NCBI GenBank assembly: GCA_951799425.1
Contig: OX637395.1
Coordinates: 3,386,001-3,450,000 of the forward strand
Length of the DNA: 64,000 nucleotides
Direction: 5' to 3'
Origin: Ilex aquifolium
Taxonomy: Eukaryota; Streptophyta; Magnoliopsida; Aquifoliales; Aquifoliaceae
The position numbers and the translations under genes were made by a program. This document shows, piece by piece, positions 24,601 to 37,379 of the stretch. The notes under the pieces were generated by a model. The model saw only the letters and a list, made by a program, of their open reading frames with translations. It had not been told where the DNA came from and ran no database searches. Position 1 is the first letter of the stretch; every line of letters starts with the position of its first letter.

Positions 24601-25415
24601 ACCAAGGGGAACATAAACTCAATGAGGGAACATGCAGAGCTTCTCACTTCTGTAAGAGATGATATCAGTGAGTATAAGGTGAGCAAGACTCATTTCAAGT
24701 GTGTGTGTATATATATATATATTCATTCAATCTTTCTTATTTTTTAATGCTATTCTATGCATTTATGCAGGCCTCTGGAAGTATGTCTCCAAGAATGCAG
24801 TTACTTCGGGAGAGAGCTGCCATACATGGAAGCATAGCTCATGTAAAACTGAACTTGCTTTTTGATAGCATATCTCTGTTCCATATTCTTTTGCAAAATA
24901 TATACCCCAACGTCTTTTAATCATTTTTTTTTTATCATTCAATATGGCTTAGTTAAAAAAGCAGTCAACTCATGATGCGTATACAATTGCTGCGGGGTGG
25001 CAACTGAAGCCATAACCATGTTTCCAAATTGCATGATCACTGACATAATGCTAACAATATATGCAGATAGATGATGTGATTAGTCAAGCCCAAACAACAA
25101 GGGCAGCCTTGGGCTCCCAAAGGTCCTTGTTTGGTGATGTTCAAGGAAAAGTGAAGCTATTAAGTGACAAATTTCCTATTATTCGTGGTCTAATTGGTAT
25201 TATTCTGAAGCCATTTCTGCTACTGCATTTCATTCTTTTAACTTACTTCCCAGTCAGTCGGTCTAAGGAAAAAAATAAACTTGCTTCCCAGTAATATTGT
25301 GTTTAATCAACTCACAGGTTCGATCCGAAGGAAGCGCTCGAGAGATACACTTATTCTATCTGCAGTCATCGCGGCGTGTACATTGTTTCTTATTATCTAT
25401 TGGCTTTCGAAGTAA
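21626..25415 (+). CDS. GOS12: Golgi Qb-SNARE GOS12 (GOS28-type)
   Basis: Six exons with consistent phases: 21626-21764, 23686-23882, 24589-24678, 24771-24842, 25067-25196 and 25318-25415. The product is 241 aa, or 239 from the second in-frame ATG at 21632. Recognisable blocks, numbered from 21632: LQESGWEELRKEARK and the N-terminal helical region; FTQGGYVDTSSPTV; SWKSMEMEIQSLLEKLLDIN (about 60-79); a SNARE motif at about 150-215 with zero-layer Gln182 in LGSQRSLFGDVQ; then KRKRS-like basic residues and a C-terminal anchor TLILSAVIAACTLFLIIYW (218-236) ending LSK. Length and domain order match plant GOS12. It is a tail-anchored Golgi SNARE for intra-Golgi fusion. Intron 1 is 1.9 kb. The 3'UTR probably extends to about 25730 with a GA tract. 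A Pack-MULE ends 416 bp upstream. Confidence 0.95.
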
Positions 25416-26058
25416 ACAGATTTGATTTCTTGGCATGGCAAAACGGCAAGATTATGCTGTCTCAGGAATTTCGCTTTTGCAATTTGTTTGAATGTTCAAG
25501 TTCGCATTTTTAGAAGTTCGTGGTACCCTTTTGCGGTGTCTGTGCCCAGTATTCTTTCTGTTCAAGCACTTGCACTGTCGGAGCTAATGCCATATTTTGC
25601 CTATGCCAGAGTTTTGCACAAAGAGAGAGAGAGAGAGAGGGAGGGGCCCAAATTCGTTGAAAGGAAACTCGCCTGTATTATGCTTCTGCCTTGGAAGTAA
25701 CAATTCCATTAGCCAGTCTTGGAAGTAACTGCTTTGAGGATCAATCAAAGAAAATTATCCTGGCCCGAGCTGACCATAGGCCTCAGCAAAAAGCCCAAAC
25801 CCAAAGTCCAATGGGTTGTTCAAAGCCTGGCAGCCCAATGGGCTAACAGGCCACCTGGCCTGTACACATGGCAGCTGTGGGTAGCCTGCTAGCCCGGCAG
25901 GTGGGGCTTGTGCTGAATTTTTGGTCCGGGGCCCAACAGGATGGCCCGTTAATCAGCCCATTAGCGCAACCAATTATAACATTGCAGTGATAATACCCCT
26001 AACAAAAATTACACAACTCTCCCTCACCCAATTACACAACCCTCCCTAATTATTTCAA
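25416..26058. other. GOS12 3'UTR, then a GC-rich repeat
   Basis: The first 300 bp are non-repetitive and probably GOS12 3'UTR, with (GA)n at 25622-25638. From about 25755 the DNA is rich in GGCC, 'cccaatggg' and 'agcccaa' words, and the same style resumes at 27540-27735, after the MULE. The MULE therefore split an older repeat. Confidence 0.5.
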
Positions 26059-26316
26059 GTGAAAATTGGAAGTGAGTCCCCCTAGATGTACTTGTTTGGA
26101 GATGAGTCCGGCAAGGAAACTTATAAGGGGCTAAGTCCATGTTTAAAATTATATGTAATGACTTAAGTCCACTTTTTTTTTTTATCTCAAAAATACCCTT
26201 CCTTGAAAGGAAGTTAAATTAATTTCCTATTTTGGAAATTGTTATCCCTTAATTCAAGGTCAATTAAAATATGCCAATAAAATCTCCATCATAAATTTAA
26301 AATTCAAATTCAAAGA

Positions 26317-26349
<33 letters not shown>

Positions 26350-26360
26350 CAAATTCAAAG

Positions 26361-26423
<63 letters not shown>

Positions 26424-26455
26424 CTCCATCATAAATTTAAAATTCAAATTCAAAG

Positions 26456-26493
<38 letters not shown>

Positions 26494-26921
26494 CAAATTC
26501 ATGTTACTATTTTTTTTATTATGTTACTGTTCATGTTACTACTTTTGTTGAGTATGTTATTATTCATGTTCCTATTATTTTGAGCATGTTACTGTTTTTG
26601 TTGAGTATGTTACTACTATTATTTTACTAAATATTAATATTCAATGTTACTATTTATTTTGTTTTTGAATATTACTATTTTTTGTGTTTGAATGGTACTA
26701 TTTTTTGCGTTTGAATTTGAGAGAAATAATTATTGTTAAGTATGTTACAATTTTTGTTGAACATGTTACTGTTGTTATTTTTTAAAAATATTAATATTGA
26801 ATGTTTCAATTTTTTTTTATGTTTAAATGTTACTATTTTTTTGTGTTTAAATGTATTATTTTTTGTATCCAAATCATAACTTTTTTTGTATTTGAATGTT
26901 ACTATTTTTTATTTTTAATGT

Positions 26922-26961
<40 letters not shown>

Positions 26962-27305
26962 AACCTATATATGGATATAGATAGATAAGAGAGAAACAAA
27001 ATTTTAATGTTAGTCAAACTCTTAACCTATATATGGATATAGATAGATATGAGAGAGAAAAGATTTTAATGTTAGTCAAACTTTTAACCTATATATGGAT
27101 ATAGATAGATATGAGAGAGAAAAGATTTTAATGTTAGTCAAACTCCTAAGATTTAGGAGTTTTTAATTTTTAGTTTTATTTCACTTCTAAAGGGAAGGGA
27201 TATTATGGTAAAATTGACAAAAAACGGACTTCATAACAAATAAGTTTCCTTGACGGACTTAAGTCCAAACAAGTCCATATAGGGGGACCGGCCTCCAAAT
27301 TTCCC
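26059..27305. mobile_element. MULE-like element, 65-bp TIRs, 9-bp TSD
   Basis: The left end GTGAAAATTGGAAGTGAGTC and the inverted right end GGGAAATTTGGAGGCCGGTC align for about 65 bp, including 'ttgtttgga' and 'caaggaaacttat'. A perfect 9-bp TSD TTATTTCAA lies at 26050-26058 and 27306-27314. The interior is entirely low complexity: (CT)n, a (TA)n tract of about 60 bp (26359-26418), 'atgttactattttt' repeats and a minisatellite. No transposase. The frame at 26675-26872 is spurious. Confidence 0.82.
26961..27146. repeat. Minisatellite, 62-bp unit, three copies
   Basis: Near-identical units begin at 26961, 27023 and 27085 with 'taacctatatatggatatag' and end 'ttaatgttagtcaaactc'. It is internal to the MULE-like element. 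Confidence 0.9.
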
Positions 27306-28342
27306 TTATTTCAATATCTCTTCACCACAATTTAATAACTTGAAGCTCATTTTTTATTTTTTGTATCTAACTTGTTTTTCATAACTTTCTAATTCTGAGA
27401 AGTTAGAGTTCGAACATTGGATAGAAGTTGTTACAGTACTCACACTCAATTAATATGAATATATTTTTTTTTCATATTATACTTTATTAATTTATGTCAT
27501 TTTGTAATTTTTACATAAAAAATAATTTTAAAAAAAAGCCCGCTTCAGGCCCAAAAAATGGGTCATAAAGCCTCATCCATAATTAGCCCACATTTTGGCC
27601 CAATAGGCTAGCCGTGGCCTGGCTATGGGCCTTAAATTGTTTCCACAGGCAAGCCTAACCCAGCCTGTTGACCAGTCAAAACCCAAAGGCCCAACCCACA
27701 GGCAGGTCGACCTATTGCCAAGGCCTAGCTGACCATGTACTACCATAAGAAGAATGTTATAGGTACTTGATTTTGAGATCTAATCAATAGTCAGAAAAGT
27801 AGCCGTTGAATTATTGTGAGATCCAACATCAGATAAAGTCCACTTTTAATTCAACAACGGTAATTAATTAAAATTCCAAATTAAGTCTAAATAACATTTT
27901 TCCTATAATTGTTGCCCCAAAAATCTGGTTTGTTGCAATGACCAACATATAGATATCATGAATGCAAGAGGGTAAGAAGTTTTGGTTTGCCAGAAAACAC
28001 TAAACCAACAATTTTAGTCAGTCTAAGAAGGGAATGCATGTGTTGATACCAACAAAAATGCACTTCTATACTAATCCAAACCATCAACATCAAGAAATAA
28101 TGCAGGAGAGATTGCAGGGAGGCCGCATGGCCCAGCCTAGGAAGTACAACCCATTAGCTAGGACTACGGCTGATAATCAAACCGAGCTACTTGAGCTCGG
28201 CTCATTTTCAGCTGCATTGCACTGCTGCATAAACAATGGATCCGCTGGGCTGGATGAACAACCTTTTCTGGAAAGAAATAGTGCAAAGCCATGTGTTCAA
28301 GCTCAGTTATCAGTCCTAGCCAAAAACATAGACCATGCCAAC

Positions 28343-28373
<31 letters not shown>

Positions 28374-28673
28374 AAAAAAAAACAAACACACACATTTATA
28401 AAGGAAGTCACTGTTTCCATTTCTGATATATCTAAGGAGTGGAAGTCCCAGAAGAAATCCCCACACCCCCCTATTATCTTCCTTCCCCTTGTAAGTATGT
28501 GAAAATTCCAAAATTTCATTGATGCATCTGAAATAGTGTCAGACTAGAGCAATTGTATTTAGAGATTATGCTGCAGCACCCATTGCTAAAAATCAAAAAA
28601 GATAAATGTAGAAACAAAACAAAGTCTAAGGATACACAACCGTACAAGTTCAAGACAAGGATGCTGAGAGTTG
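27306..28673. other. Intergenic DNA between GOS12 and THO7, tail to tail
   Basis: The second half of a split GCC-rich repeat ends near 27735. 27736-28340 is unremarkable; the frames at 28034-28519 cross the poly-C/poly-A tract and are not credible genes. The THO7 3'UTR should lie just below 28674. Confidence 0.5.
28342..28382. repeat. C22 homopolymer followed by about 19 A
   Basis: Twenty-two C (28342-28363) are followed directly by an A run. Proline- or glycine-rich frames here are artefacts. Confidence 0.9.
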
Positions 28674-31600
28674 CTAATCAACAACCATGGCTTCTGAAAT
28701 CCCATTAGCATCCTCCAACCCATGCTTATGCTCATCCATTGCTACTCTCATCTCCTCAACCAAGCTTCTCTGCTCCTCCTCTATGGTGTTTTGTAACTCG
28801 TCCACCTGCACAAAAAAGGTTCGAGGGAAAGAACAACAAATGCATTAATTGATTAGCTAAAAAATACTATACTTAATATTTTGGGATGCAAACTTCTCCA
28901 GAATTTAAAGAAAAAATTGGAGCCAATACCACAGCTAATTGCATCAGATCAAATCCGCGATTCTTAGAAATGGAAGTAACCATTAATTTTTTTAATAGTT
29001 TCATTCAGAAGGGACATCATAAATGAATAAAATGATGTCTACCATTATGATAAAAATGATTTGTATCATGTCTTTTCTAATGCACAATTATTCATTAAAA
29101 AAAAATCCCCTTGCCATAGGCTATCAGTGTTGGAGCTATATTTGAGGTACTAATTGGAGTAGAAGAAGGCAGAGTCGACCAAGAGATGACACTCCCTTGG
29201 CTATTTTGAATAATATCACTGGACACCTGACTTGCCAGGATTCCTCAGAGGAGCAAGCATCACGTTCAATCAGATGGGTGAAAATGAGAAGCAGAGCTCA
29301 TAAGTCACAACCATTTAATCCCTGACACAGGAATAGTACCTATGAATATGCTAGCCTACACCAACCACAAAGTAAGATGGTTGATTCAAATCCATCCCAA
29401 ACCCCACAGTATAAGAGGGGCAACCATTTGCTGCCATTTTACTCGATTCAAATCAATTGCTGCCATTTTACTCGACCTAAATCATCCATCTGGCAACAGA
29501 TAAGACATTCTAATGCTTCCCAGGTCATTTTACGCACTTCAGGTTAATGTACCAAAACATTGACGCAAGAAATATCTCCAACAAAAGCTCTGTCTTGACG
29601 TCAAATAAAGATTTCACAGAAAAGGTAGGTTATATAGCTATAATAAACATTTGAGTCAATTTGGAGAAGAGGTGACGGGGCTGCTAAAAAGTCCTAGAGT
29701 ATCCCCAACAAAAGCTCTATAATCATCAAGTCAACAACCCAACAAAGCCTATAGTCCAATCATTCGGAGTTGGCTATACAAAAGCTCTATCTGGATGTCA
29801 ATTTAAGATTTTCAACAAATGGTATGTAAAGTACGCAATTCTGAGTCAATTTGGAGAAGACTTGTGATGGCACTGCTAAAAAGTCCTAGCACTGATTTAA
29901 ACATAGTCTATCACCTATATTCAGAGGAGCCTCAACTCTCAGTTCTAATCTATGGAGCACAGGCACAGACTACGGAAAACGCATCGTCGACAGGCAAAAA
30001 TCCTGAAAAAGTAAGATATGCAAATGTTCAAGACATGACAGCAAATAGATTTATTTTTCATACATAATGATATTCAGCCGGTCCATATATGTATAAAGTT
30101 AAATGAAGAACAAAATAAAATATATATCTATTGTGGAACATTAACTTCTAAAATTATGGATAATAATAGTTAGCACTCACCAAGTTGTAGAGATAATGAC
30201 AAAAATGCCCCCTCTATATAACCAAAAGTTCCCATATCTAACTTTCACATTAAAAATAGCGAAGCCTTGTTCATTAATTTTATATTGGACCTTAATCTAA
30301 GTCATAACTCTACTGTTCTTCATGCCATGAGAAACTCATACCATAGCTTATGAGGTCTAGTGTCCGGAAGGCGTTGGCCATACGTTCGAGATTATGATTT
30401 TATTTTCAAATAGGAACACGACCAAAGTCTAAAACATGTCCGAGTTAGTGTCAGTGTATGATATGTGTCACTGGCACATTTCCTTTTTGAAAGTTTTTTG
30501 CTTCTTAGGTTCTAATAATTTTGATAAAACAATAGTTGGAGTGATGTAAGCCATGGGAGGTAATGCAACACTGAGTGATCAGAAAATGACTGTCCAAGAC
30601 TTCTAAATCTGGCATAAAGACCGTACCATAGTTATTATAAGCAACAACCAAATTCGGTGGCATGGAGGTAGCTGACACTGATTTCCTAGTTGCATCAACT
30701 GGTTTGGAAATTTGAGTCAAAACAATCAATAGTTTCACCCTGCATGGGTGCATAACGAATAGAACATCTAGACTGTAAAGGAGTATGACAAGAAGTCAAC
30801 AACCACTAGAACCAATATTAGTGATTTGAAAAGGAAAAAAGCTCAGAATGACAGAATATGGGGTTAAAATGAGAGAAAAAGAGCCCTCCTAACAAGAATC
30901 CGAATATTAGAAAATCAAAAGAGAAATGGAGGTAGGACAAGGAAAGCATTGATCACAGAGCCATTGCTGCTCTTGCTCTTATGCTTAAGTGTCAAGTCAG
31001 TTGATTCAATTTACCATGAAAACAACCAATAAGTTCTTGCCAACAATATTCCCCAATAAATTTGAAGTTGTAGAATAGTATGAACTTCACAAATGCCGAT
31101 ACATACCACATGCAACAGAAGAGCAAACTGCTTTTTACGAAGCTCCAGCGTCCTCGAAGCACCAGTGTTTTCCGCCTCTAACATTGTAATCTCTTTTTCT
31201 AGCTCTGTTATGATCTTCTGTGTCTCTGATCTCGGTGGCTGAGTGGCAATTAAACTTGCAATTGCCTCACACTCCTCCTTGTGCTTCCTTTCAATCTTGC
31301 TCTCTTCAAGTTGTTTCTTTAGATCTTCTATATCAGTCTGCGCCTGCGAAATCTGTCTGTTTATCTCACCAATTAACTCGCCAAAATTTTCCTTCTCCCT
31401 GAGATTTGCATCTATAACTGCTTTGCTCTTGAGGAGTGGGAGTTCGAAAGTTGTAAACTCCTGCAAGAAAGCTTTGGCAAGTCTTTCACAGTCACTATAG
31501 TTATCTGCATCCTTCTCAACCTCGAGAGCAAAGGAAGTAAACTTCTTCTGAAGTTTCTTCAAGGGAGGTTCACCCCTTGTAGTGGTTGTGCGGGTAAGAA

Positions 31601-31700
31601 GCCTATGTTTTATAATTATATCATCCTCAAGCGGGCCAAAAGCATAGTGTGCAGCCATTGCCTCTGCCCTCCCACCAACTTTTCTACCTTTAACCAACAT
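28674..31700 (-). CDS. THO7: THO complex subunit 7 (Tho7/THOC7)
   Basis: Coding exon 1 is 31107-31700 (198 codons) and exon 2 is 28674-28805 (43 codons plus stop). Donor GTATGT and acceptor GCAG join in phase 0, restoring LLLHV-VDELQNT. The 241-aa product has the plant Tho7 signature near the start ([20 protein letters not shown], then [18 protein letters not shown]) and then long coiled-coil stretches (about 110-150 and 165-215) including [20 protein letters not shown] and [12 protein letters not shown]. The acidic tail ends MVVD. THO/TREX couples transcription to mRNA packaging and export, and in plants also to small-RNA pathways; Tho7 pairs with other THO subunits through its coiled coil. 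The 2.3-kb intron holds a local duplication. An upstream 5'UTR intron is likely: acceptor just before 31720, donor at 32800. Confidence 0.94.
29577..29893. repeat. Diverged direct duplication in the THO7 intron
   Basis: About 120 bp ('aaaagctctgtcttgacgtc' through 'ctgctaaaaagtcctag') recurs roughly 190 bp later ('aaaagctctatctggatgtc' through the same 'ctgctaaaaagtcctag') with scattered differences. The frame at 29819-30067 falls on the second copy and is not a gene. Confidence 0.7.
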
Positions 31701-32800
31701 TTAGAATTGTTATCTCACTCCTGCAATGAAGGCATGTGCCTATACATTAGGATAAATGCAACATTTGGACAGCTGATTGCATTTTAAAGCATGCAACCAA
31801 ACCATCTAAACATACTACTACTTATATGTTATAAATATTAACAACAAATATAAAACTGGATGTACAGTTTTCCCCTTCCCCCTTGCTAAATAATAATTGG
31901 ATCAGGTTATTTAGGTTTCATGTGCATTTGGATAAGAATATTTAGTCATTTACATGTGAACCTATGTAATATTCGTTTGCTACCCAAAGTTAATTTTGTC
32001 CCAAATGAAGAAGGGAAAATATCTCAGGTGCTGAAAAACCTCCACCTTGTTCACAGGAACGTATACATAGAGTTCAGCCACTTCACCAGAGGAAAACAAC
32101 AGAAAAGTTATCCCATCTGTTTCTCCTAAATTTATAAACCTGCAATCCTCTTCAAATTTTGTCAATTTCAGTCAACTTCAATTATCCACCCTTAAGTTCA
32201 TTACATCTCCTCGGTTTTAAGACCCATAAATAAGAGATGATAAGTTTAAGAATAAATAACTAAACTTGCCCCAATTTGATTCAATGGAATATCAAATCAA
32301 TAAAACCCCAAGAGCAATTACTTAGCCCTTGAAGCTCAAAACTCTCAGACATCTCATAGAAACTAAATTCAAGAAGCCCAAAACGAACTCTCTCCTCCCC
32401 AGTGTGGGTTGAGTTCTGCTCTAGAGTTATCATTCCAAACCTCTTCAGACGCTCTGAACTATACCCACTTCTTAACTCCTCCTCCTCCTCACCACCACAG
32501 TTTCTTAACCACCCTTGTCCTACACTACCTTCAATCTTGTCCCAAATACCCACACCCAACCTACTTCAGGCTCTTCATCTACTGAAAGTGACTCACGATA
32601 TCACTCAAACCCATCATTCGTTTACTCTAAAAAAAACCCACAAGCACCACAATAGTGAAGCGAACTGGCTACCAAACTCCAAAAAACCCATCAAATTCAA
32701 GCGCAATTTTCGTCTAAATATCACCAATTATGTTCAATATTAGGCATAATTTCTCATCCAATTTAACAAAAAATTGCAAATTATACATATCAGATCTTAC

Positions 32801-32930
32801 CCAGGAGGAGCCGAAGACAAGAGTCAATAGAAGAAGTCAGATATGTTCGGACAGGGTGGATCGGAGTCCCTCGGTGACGGAGAGAAGTAGGCGCAGAGAG
32901 GAAGGGGACGGAGGGCTTTTCTCGAGAATA
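32801..32930 (-). other. Putative THO7 5'UTR exon and core promoter
   Basis: On the minus strand this GC-rich, CT-rich block ends CTCCTGG then GTAAGATCTG, a strong donor at 32800. An acceptor (TTCATTGCAG) ends at 31721, leaving a 20-base leader before the ATG. A first non-coding exon spliced over about 1.1 kb is common for plant housekeeping genes. Its 5' boundary is estimated. The moderately GC-rich 32280-32600 lies in that intron. Confidence 0.55.
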
Positions 32931-33189
32931 CGAAATAGAAAAATTTCACCTACACCCCCTAGTATATTGCAATATTTTGAAAGATACGTTCATGCTTCCA
33001 TCTCTAATATACCCTCAACTATCATTTTTCATACATTACACCTATAAATGTAGTTATTCGCATGGTTATCGGTCAATTAGTCGGATCAGTCTTATAATAA
33101 AAAAAATTTAAAAATAAGTAAGCTAAAAATAACCTAATATTTAAATTTCTATGCTAAAAAATAAATGAAATATGTCCTAATTTAAAATA

Positions 33190-34070
33190 ATAAGGAAAAA
33201 TTACAGTAACACTTTTTCTAGTTTATCATATCTTTAAGGACACTCCCTCTATTTTTTAAATTTTTATTGATACCCCGTGTTAGATTAAAGGTGTTAACTA
33301 GAATAAATTTTACTAAATTGCTCATGATATAGTTTAAAAAAAACTTTATCCACACCCCTTATAGATAGACATATCTTCAATGAAACCCCATTTACTTTTG
33401 AAATTTTTTTACGTATTAAAATTTGGGCAGATTAAAATTCGATTCGAGCTAATTAAAATTCATTTTGTAAGTATTAAAATTTGAGCTTATATAAATTCGA
33501 TTTGAGCCAATTAAAAATCTATTCGAGCAAATTAAAATTCATTTTTAATCAGCTCAAATCAAATTTTAATCAACTCACATTGAATTTTAATCGGTCTGAA
33601 TTTTGATACATAAAAAAATATAAATTTTAATCAACTCAAATTTTAATAAGTAAAAAATAAATTTTAATCAACTTAAATCAAATTTTAATTGACATGAATT
33701 TTAATAAATAAAAAAATATAAATTTTAATTGACTCGAAGCAAATTTTAATTGGTGTTAACAGCTAAGGTAAAGCTCAAATCGACTCGAATTTTAATATGT
33801 AAAAAATGAATTTTAATAGGCTCGAATTTTAATATGTAAAAAAAAATAAAATTTAATTAATTTTAATCGAATTTTAATCAGATCGAATTTTATATAAAAA
33901 AAATTATTTAGGATTTATGTAAGGGCCACTATGGTATTTTAGATGTTTTTTTTTGTTAAAAATAGTGGCTTAATGGCAAAGATGTCAGTGATGTTTAAAT
34001 ATAAATTAAAAATAATGTCAGTTATGTTTTAGATAATAGATGAGGTGTCCTTAAATCTATAATAATAAGA
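33190..34070. repeat. TIR element with 'aattttaatc' array
   Basis: The ends share inverted 'atctttaaggacac' followed by 'ctctatttt' against the complement of 'atgaggtgtccttaaat'. The interior 33410-33900 is a degenerate array of 'aattttaatcaactcgaatt' units in both orientations. Non-coding; TSD ambiguous. Confidence 0.55.
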
Positions 34071-34205
34071 TAGAACCTAATTTGAATCTTTTCTCACTTT
34101 AAAAATTAATTTAATTTAAATTCATTTGGGAAGGTACAAGGACGGCTCAGATTCATTCTAATTTTAACTCAACGGTCTAGATTTTATCTAATTCTTCCAA
34201 TTAAA

Positions 34206-36660
34206 TCTAATGGCCCACATTTCCTCTCACATAAAAAAAAAAAATCCCGCCCAAACTCTACCCAAACCCCTTACAGCTACTCTCTCTCTCTCTCTCTCTG
34301 TTCACCAGTCACCTCCTCTGCCATGGCTCATGGCTCAACACAGCGGCAGCACACACCTACACGCTACCCAGACCCCTTACGCTGCTACCCAGACCCCTCT
34401 CACTCCTCTGCCATGGCTCAGCGGCAGCACACACCATTCACACCAACGTTCTCAGCGGCAGCACACACACCAGCGGCGATCAACACAGCGGCGATCAGTG
34501 ACAGCTCAACCCAGGTACCTCCCTCTCCCCCTCTCTTTCTCTCTCTCCAATCGCTCAGCACCCTTTCACCAAGCTCAGCCCTTCGTGGGTCAGTCCCATT
34601 CGTGGTTATTTACCCGGGTTCATGGGTTTCATGCCCAAATTTTCAGTGTGATTTGTATCTGATTTGTACAAACAGCCTGTATTTGTTGCAATAATTTTGT
34701 TAGAGTTAGATTTGTATTTGTTGTATAATCGTACAAACAGCCTGATGTTTAAAGATTGGTTGCAGCCAAAATGATGAATTCTTATATTAATCTTCTTTGT
34801 TTTCTTTTATTTATTGCTCTGTGCTTGAAAGTGAAACGGCTTTGTAGGTGGTACACTTGAGAGGATCATTGAAGCAACAGTTTGGAATTCAAATGGATTT
34901 GGATCATTGAAGCAACAGCTTGGAATTCAAATAGGATGTAAAGTTGCTGATTCAACTGTTGCATGTTAATCGGGTGTGTGTGCTGCCGCTGAGAAAAGGA
35001 ATTCAAACAGCCTGTATTTGTTAATCCTTATATTAATTTTGTTGTTTGATGAAACTCAAAAATCTTATGGTTTTACTTGCAACCCAGCTAGGAAAGGAAT
35101 GCTTGAACTCTTTCTGTAGTTTCGTTTCCAAACAGCCTCTTAACATGTGATCGTTCAAAGTCCAAACCATGTAATCGTTTTAAGCATAGTATTAGCTTAT
35201 TTTCGCGAGTCAAAAACCCGGTACATAATTATTCACAAATACTTGGATTATGTATTTGAGTGATAGTTAAGTTACAATAATCAGTTAAGTCCTGTAAGTA
35301 AGTATTTGTTACAACAATCAGTTAAGTCCTATTTTTTCGCACTGCTACTTCTTATTTCTAGAGTTTTCTTGGATATTAATACGACATGTTCTATAATTTT
35401 CCGTATAAATGCATTGGATATTTTTTTATTTGTTTGGGGTAGAGGGCATGCCCTTAAATTAAAATTGTATAATTTCCCGCTTCGATCTAAGGACCGGTAT
35501 AAATTAAAATTGTGCTTCGATCTGAGTTGTGGTTTAAATTAAAATTGTTTTTATCATGATTTTTTTATCGAGTGAATCAACCATTAGCTTCAGTTAAATG
35601 AACCTTGAAATCTATTTCATTAAAATCTATTTTCTTATCTATTTCATCATAGCTTGAAATATTTAACTGAAGTTGCCGAACAGCTTCAGTTAAAAATTCT
35701 TATCTATTTCATCATAAGTCTTCTTATAAAATAATCAATACAAAGAATATTAAAGTCGACGACAGCTTCAGTGTTTGAATGTTTGTGTTTAATTTGGATG
35801 TTTTATATTTGACGTTTTTTTTACAATGGGTGTTTAATCTGTGTTCTCACTCTATCTTTCTCTCTTCCACAGCAGCACACACACACAACAACACACAAAA
35901 CACACACACATCTGCACACAAACACACACACATTTAAATTGGGTGTCTTTTTTTTTTTTTTAGTTACGAATGTTAGGTTGTTTTTTTTAATTGGGTGTCT
36001 TTTAATTTGGCTGTTTTTATTTTTATTATGAAATAAGTTTATAGTTATGATGAAATAGGTTTTTTTATTATGAATGTTAGGATGAAATGAATGTTGAGTT
36101 GGTTATTATTGAGTGTTCATTTTGTAAAATTTGTAGGCTAATTTAAGTTGTCTTTTTCCTTAATTTTGGTTTTGGGAATTAGATGTGTATGTACTTTTGT
36201 GTATGTATTATGTTTGATTAAATGCATGTTAATTGTATGAAATTTCATTGTAATTGAAGTTAATTTCATAGTTGAAATTTCATTGTAATTGATGTTAATT
36301 ATACATAGCTTATGAAATTTACTGTGTAGCCACCACTGTTTCAACTGCACAATCATCAACCGATGGATGATGTCATTATATTTGGCAGTGTAAGTTTATC
36401 ATCTGATTAACTCTCTCTAAACATCTCTTATTGATTTTTTTAATAACTTATTTATTTTAATTTATTTTCATTAATGTTGTGACAGATGGATGACGATCTA
36501 GAAAATACCGTATGTATTAATTATTGTGATGGTACGGTGAATTATGATGATTGTTATGTTTGATGGTAAGTTCTATAGACGGGTTGTTTTAAGTTGCAAA
36601 TAGTCTTTAAGTAATGTAGTATTTTTCGAGTTTTAATTTAATTTTTCGTTACGCCGTGTC
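34206..36660. other. Repeat-derived region with gene-like patches
   Basis: 34320-34510 is GC-richer with internally repeated blocks ('cagcggcagcacacac', 'ctacccagacccctta'); its long frames are low complexity and overlap in two frames, so I do not call a protein. 35580-35720 repeats 'cttcagttaaa' and 'tatctatttcatcat'. Two short stretches, 36320-36395 (DDVIIFGS) and 36485-36510 (MDDDLENT), begin or end near splice-like sites and may be relics of a captured gene. 35877-35930 is CA-rich. Confidence 0.4.
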
Positions 36661-36779
36661 TTCAAGCATGGACAATTACTAGTATATGATAAACTAAAAA
36701 GGGTACGATTGAAATATTCATGTGATCCACGAGTCTCGCTCGACTCAGCTGAGCCATCTCCGAGTAATCTGAGTCATCA

Positions 36780-36838
36780 CAATTGAATTGGCAGCTACTA
36801 TGACTATGACAATTGAATTGGCAGCTACTATGGCAGCT
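36780..36838. repeat. Short tandem duplication
   Basis: 'acaattgaattggcagcta' followed by 'ctatgactatg' repeats once immediately. Local duplication only. Confidence 0.7.
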
Positions 36839-37379
36839 CCGACATCATTCCACAAATACAATGACCAATTAATGTATATCAATGTCCTCCGAATCGACGA
36901 CACTCTTGAGTAATGACCGATATATCAAGGTATAGTTCTCTCGTTGTAATTTGTGGGATTAATGATCAAGTTCCTGATTCAACAATTCTTTGTACCATAG
37001 GATTGTAATTCACATGTGAAATATGGCAACTAATAGAGAGGTTGAGCCGTGTGGGTTGGGGCTTACTGATGGGTCCAGTTTGAGCTCCATGCAAAAACTG
37101 ACACAAGTTTAGAGTCTGAGTTTAGTTTTAAAAGAGAATAATTCAGCGGTTGTCTCAAATGGCCACCGCCCGACACGGTACTACACAGGGGCCAGGGGGA
37201 CCATGGCCCTCCTCACATTTTGAAAAATACCCTTTAATCCTCTTTGGTTTTTAAATTTTTTTATGTTTTCCTTAGGTTTATTGAAGAGGCACGGAACTCT
37301 TGCTAACACATGGAGGAGGCATTTAATGCCCTCACGTGATGAAAGAAAAATAAGGCACATGAAGAGAACAATAGACACT

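Noticed and set aside
28034..28519. Overlapping proline- and phenylalanine/glycine-rich frames
   Set aside because: All cross the poly-C/poly-A tract and have no family resemblance.
31220..31500. Plus-strand frames of 60 and 85 aa
   Set aside because: Antisense shadows of THO7 exon 1.
34210..34694. 150- and 123-aa frames rich in Ser/Pro/His/Thr
   Set aside because: Overlapping frames over repeated 'cagcggcagcac' DNA. There is no domain, and the composition follows the repeat.
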